From positions 1-7,200 of the forward strand of contig JASHSZ010000130.1 in NCBI GenBank assembly GCA_030040815.1: DNA of 7,200 nt, read 5' to 3'. A model generated the notes under the pieces. The model saw only the letters and a program-made list of their open reading frames with translations. It made no database searches and had not been told where the DNA came from. A program made the position numbers and the translations under genes. The stretch is from Streptosporangiaceae bacterium. Lineage in GTDB: Bacteria; Actinomycetota; Actinomycetes; Streptosporangiales; Streptosporangiaceae. Shown here piece by piece: positions 4,913 through 7,200 of the stretch. Each line of letters begins with the position of its first letter. Within the stretch, counting starts at the first letter, position 1.

Positions 4913-6023
4913 CGCAAGCGCCGCAGGGGGTTCGGGGGGGTCGTCCCGCCGGGCTAGCACGGTCGGTGCCCCGATCAAGTGCGTGGTGTGGGACATCGAC
5001 AACACCCTGCTAGACGGCATCTACCTGGAGTCCGATCAGCAGCCGCCGCCGGCCGACCCAGTGCTCCTGAGCGTGCTGCGCGAACTGGCCGAGCGCGGCA
5101 TCCTGCAGGCGGTGGCCAGCCGGAACCCGCCGGCCGCCGCCGAGTACGTGCAGCGGCTCGCCGGGCTGGAGCTCGCCGCTGCCGAGTGTGGGTGGGACGC
5201 CAAGCCGGAGGCCCTCCGGCGGATAGCGGCCAGTCTGGACGTGCCGGCCGACGCGATGGCGTTCATCGATGACGACATGGTGGAGCGCGCCGAAGTCGCG
5301 GCGGCGCTGCCCGCTGTGTTGGTCTTGACACCCGAGGACGCAGCCGAGGCGGCGAGCTGGCCGCAGTTCAGCCCCCCGGTCGTGACCGCCGAGGCGCGCC
5401 GGCGCGGCCAGCTGTACGTCGAGCGACGGCGCCGCCAGGCTGCCGCGCGCGAGTTCGGCGGCTCCCGCGCGGAGTTCCTGCGGCACGTGGGTACGCGCGT
5501 CACGATCGCGCCCGCGACGGCGGCCGACGTGCCCCGCCTGCTCGAGCTGTCAGTCCGGACACACCAGCTGAACTCGGCCGGACAGCCGGTGACCGAGGCC
5601 GAGCTCACGGCGCTGCTGACATCGGCTGGCCAGCACATCACGACGGTCAGGCTTGCTGACAACTTCGGTGACGACGGCCTGGTGGGCGCCGCGATCGTGA
5701 CCGGCAGTGGCGGCGGGCGCTCGCCAGGGTCGGCGGCGACGGCGATGGCGCCGCTGGTGATGATGTCCTGCCGCGCGCTCGGCCGCGGTGCACTCGACGC
5801 GCTGCTGGCCTTTCTGTGCCGGTCGGCCGCCGCGGCAGGCGCCGCCAAGCTGACGGTGCCGTGCCGGGTGACCGACCGCAACGTGCCCTTCCGGCTGGCC
5901 CTAGCCGCCGCGGGGTTCCGGGCCGAGCCCGGCGTGACCGGGGCCGACGGGCGGGCGCTGTTCAGCCGGCCGCTGACCGGGGAGCTACCCCGGCTGCCGG
6001 ACTTCGTCGTGGCACTGCCGTGA
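4905..6023 (+). CDS. FkbH-like HAD-family glyceryl transferase/phosphatase (HAD-IIIC)
   Basis: This 372-residue FkbH-like protein would take the glyceryl unit of 1,3-bisphosphoglycerate, remove phosphate and load it onto an acyl carrier protein, as FkbH proteins do in methoxymalonyl- and glyceryl-ACP pathways. The HAD domain has motif I KCVVWDIDNTLLDG (25-38; Asp30 and Asp32), motif II AVASRN (69-74; Ser72), motif III WDAK (97-100) and motif IV FIDDD (120-124). The C-terminal half is the GNAT-like FkbH domain, with FTIA-like VTIAPATAADV (199-209), RTHQLNSAG (218-226), FGDDGLVG (254-261) and MSCRALGRG (287-295). Both halves match the FkbH subfamily that carries RTHQLNSTG. The GTG start at 4905 has weak GGCGGA 4 bases upstream; translation is probably coupled. 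The first 22 or so residues (Ser/Gly/Arg-rich) are encoded across repeat copy 3. The stop overlaps the ACP start (GTGA). Confidence 0.9.
   Translation: MASASAAGGSGGSSRRASTVGAPIKCVVWDIDNTLLDGIYLESDQQPPPADPVLLSVLRELAERGILQAVASRNPPAAAEYVQRLAGLELAAAECGWDAKPEALRRIAASLDVPADAMAFIDDDMVERAEVAAALPAVLVLTPEDAAEAASWPQFSPPVVTAEARRRGQLYVERRRRQAAAREFGGSRAEFLRHVGTRVTIAPATAADVPRLLELSVRTHQLNSAGQPVTEAELTALLTSAGQHITTVRLADNFGDDGLVGAAIVTGSGGGRSPGSAATAMAPLVMMSCRALGRGALDALLAFLCRSAAAAGAAKLTVPCRVTDRNVPFRLALAAAGFRAEPGVTGADGRALFSRPLTGELPRLPDFVVALP
4926..4959 (+). repeat. G/C-rich dispersed repeat, copy 3 (inside the 5' end of the FkbH-like gene)
   Basis: The element reads GGGGGTTCGGGGGGG, TCGT, CCCGCCGGG, CTAGCA. It aligns base for base with copy 2 apart from a few substitutions and G-run length. 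It encodes GGSGGSSRRAS near the protein start, a linker-like segment before the HAD domain. The 7-base word GGCTAGC occurs on both sides (4907-4913 and at its right end, 4952-4958), which might be a trace of insertion or may be chance. Confidence 0.65.
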
Positions 6024-6274
6024 CGGCCGCGGACCAGCTGGCCGCCGAACTGGCCGATCTGCTGGCCGAGATCACCGGGCGGGCCGAGCTGCGCGGCATC
6101 GACCCGACGACCCCGCTGCTGCGCGGCGGCGCCGGGCTGGACTCGCTGGCCGGCACGCTGCTGCTGCGGCAGGTCCACCGCCGGTACGGCGTAGACGTCG
6201 CGGCCGAGGACCTCAACCTGGATGCGCTGGAGACCCTGGGCGCCCTGGCGGCGTTCATCGCGGCGCGGATCTAA
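6020..6274 (+). CDS. Free-standing acyl carrier protein
   Basis: This 84-residue protein is the size of a discrete carrier protein. The phosphopantetheine site is AGLDSLAG (38-45) with Ser42, and helix 2 follows as TLLLRQVHRRYGVDV (46-60). DLNLDALETLGALAAFI (64-80) matches the usual helix 3-4 end. It would be modified by a phosphopantetheinyl transferase, which is not encoded here, and would carry the glyceryl unit loaded by the FkbH-like protein. The GTG start overlaps the FkbH stop (GTGA at 6020-6023), so the two are probably made in a fixed ratio. FkbH/ACP pairs normally sit in PKS or NRPS clusters, but none is in view. The last 20 bases overlap the convergent antiporter gene. Confidence 0.9.
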   Translation: MTAADQLAAELADLLAEITGRAELRGIDPTTPLLRGGAGLDSLAGTLLLRQVHRRYGVDVAAEDLNLDALETLGALAAFIAARI

Positions 6275-7190
6275 CGGCGGTGCGGTGCAGCGTGGTGGCA
6301 ATGGCCGGGTACACGAGGACCGACACGACCCCGGCGCCGACCAGCGCGGCCGCGTTTGAGGGCAGCATGACGCCGTCACTGAGGCCGATCGCGGCGAGCG
6401 CGATCAGCAGCGGCATGGTGGTCGCGGCGATGAAGGTCATCTCGAGCCGCTCCCGGAACGGCAGCACCGGGGCGTAGATCAGCAGCGATGGCAGGCCGCG
6501 CACGACGAGGAGCAGGACCGCGAAGACGATGAGCCGGAGCGGATTGGCGGCGATCGAACGGATGTCGAGAGACATGCCGGAGGAGACGAAGAACAGCGGG
6601 ATGAAGACGTCGTAGCCGACCGCCTCGAGCTTGTTCTCGAGGGCGTCGGCGTCGACCTCCGTCCGGCGTGTCCACCGGCGCAGCACGACGCCTGCCAGCA
6701 CCGCACCGAGCACGACGTCAAGGCCAAAGTGGGCGGCCAGGCTCAGCAGCACGATCAGCAGCACGATGGACCAGCGAAAGATGGGCAGCAGCAGCGTACC
6801 GAGCGCCGTGGTCGTCAGCGCGAGGCCGATGGGCACGAAGTCGCGGACGAAGCCGAACGAGGCGAGCACCGCGACGGCTGCCACCGCCAGCGCGGCGCTC
6901 ACCAGCCAGCCGACGATAGCCATCCGGCCCGATCGCTCTCGTAGCTGGCCAGGTTCTAGCTCGTAGCCCGCCAGCAGGAACAGGAACCCGAGGCCGATGT
7001 CGGAGAGCAGCGAGATGTCGGCGGGGTGGCCGATATCGAGGCCCTGCGGGCCGATCAGGATGCCGCCGAAGATGAGCACGACGACCTGCGGGATGCGCGG
7101 GCCGGGTAGCACGCCGACGATCGCCGGCGCCAGCGCGGCCACCAGGACCACGGCGAGCAGGGTGTCGAGCCCCTGTTCCGTGGGCGTCAC
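6255..7190 (-). CDS. CPA2-type cation/proton antiporter (Na_H_Exchanger family), internally shortened
   Basis: This 311-residue membrane protein is related to KefB/NhaS-type exchangers that swap Na+ or K+ for protons. The N-terminal half is typical: LPGPRIPQVVVLIFGGILIGPQGLDI (about 28-53, with the conserved IGP), then LSDIGLGFLFLLAGYELEP (62-80). The later part has HFGLDVVLGAVLAGVVLR (154-171) and DVFIPLFFVSSGMSLDI (194-210), also family signatures. Between TTTALGTLLLPI (126-137) and the LLIVLLSLAAHFGLDVVLG segment, the family usually has about 70-90 further residues with ion-site helices; here they are joined directly at about residue 138. The reading frame is intact. I used GTG 7190; the frame is open to the window edge (three more codons), so the true start could lie outside. 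The 3' end overlaps the ACP gene on the other strand by 20 bases. Activity is doubtful. Confidence 0.85.
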   Translation of the reverse strand: MTPTEQGLDTLLAVVLVAALAPAIVGVLPGPRIPQVVVLIFGGILIGPQGLDIGHPADISLLSDIGLGFLFLLAGYELEPGQLRERSGRMAIVGWLVSAALAVAAVAVLASFGFVRDFVPIGLALTTTALGTLLLPIFRWSIVLLIVLLSLAAHFGLDVVLGAVLAGVVLRRWTRRTEVDADALENKLEAVGYDVFIPLFFVSSGMSLDIRSIAANPLRLIVFAVLLLVVRGLPSLLIYAPVLPFRERLEMTFIAATTMPLLIALAAIGLSDGVMLPSNAAALVGAGVVSVLVYPAIATTLHRTAVRSAPR

Positions 7191-7200
7191 GTGCGCCAGT

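Noticed and set aside
5036..6379. 447-residue open frame on the minus strand across the FkbH-like gene
   Set aside because: Its Ser/Arg/Ala-rich composition has no motif, and it is antisense to the HAD and ACP signatures.

Overview
The window comes from a very GC-rich genome, roughly 70% by eye, with GTG starts, overlapping genes, few Shine-Dalgarno sites and strong G/C bias at third codon positions. The DUF6412-YidC pair and the small membrane protein at 2109-2387 match actinobacterial families, so the source is most likely an actinomycete. I cannot name the species.

Left part (1-2400), all genes on the minus strand: the start of a CcdA-type thiol-redox membrane protein runs off the left edge. 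Next comes a decayed C-terminal piece of a proline-iminopeptidase-like alpha/beta hydrolase beside a G/C-rich repeat. Then come a short YidC/Oxa1 membrane insertase, its usual partner DUF6412, a large hairpin, and a small one-helix membrane protein of unknown function.

Centre (2400-6274), the accessory core: speD (AdoMet decarboxylase, minus strand) sits head to head with a tightly overlapping plus-strand operon. The operon holds bpsA (branched-chain polyamine synthase), a GNAT acyltransferase, an FkbH-like HAD glyceryl transferase/phosphatase and a free-standing acyl carrier protein. SpeD would make decarboxylated AdoMet, and BpsA would use it to add aminopropyl branches to a linear polyamine. 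FkbH and the ACP would make a glyceryl thioester, and the GNAT is a candidate for joining an acyl group to an amine. I infer a pathway to an acylated, perhaps glyceryl-capped, branched polyamine. No PKS, NRPS or methoxymalonyl-finishing enzyme is visible here, so the FkbH/ACP pair may have an unusual job. This is the best candidate for an undescribed system.

Right part (6255-7190): a minus-strand CPA2-type cation/proton antiporter converges on the ACP gene. Their 3' ends overlap by 20 bases. The antiporter appears to lack an internal block of transmembrane segments compared with its family.

A 33-34 base G/C-rich repeat (GGGGGGT, one variable base, C, a G-run, TCGT, a C-run, GGGC, AGC) occurs beside the hydrolase remnant, at the bpsA/GNAT junction and at the GNAT/FkbH junction. 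A half copy lies in the bpsA leader. Two copies are translated as part of the flanking proteins. No RNA genes, CRISPR array, insertion sequence or origin was seen.
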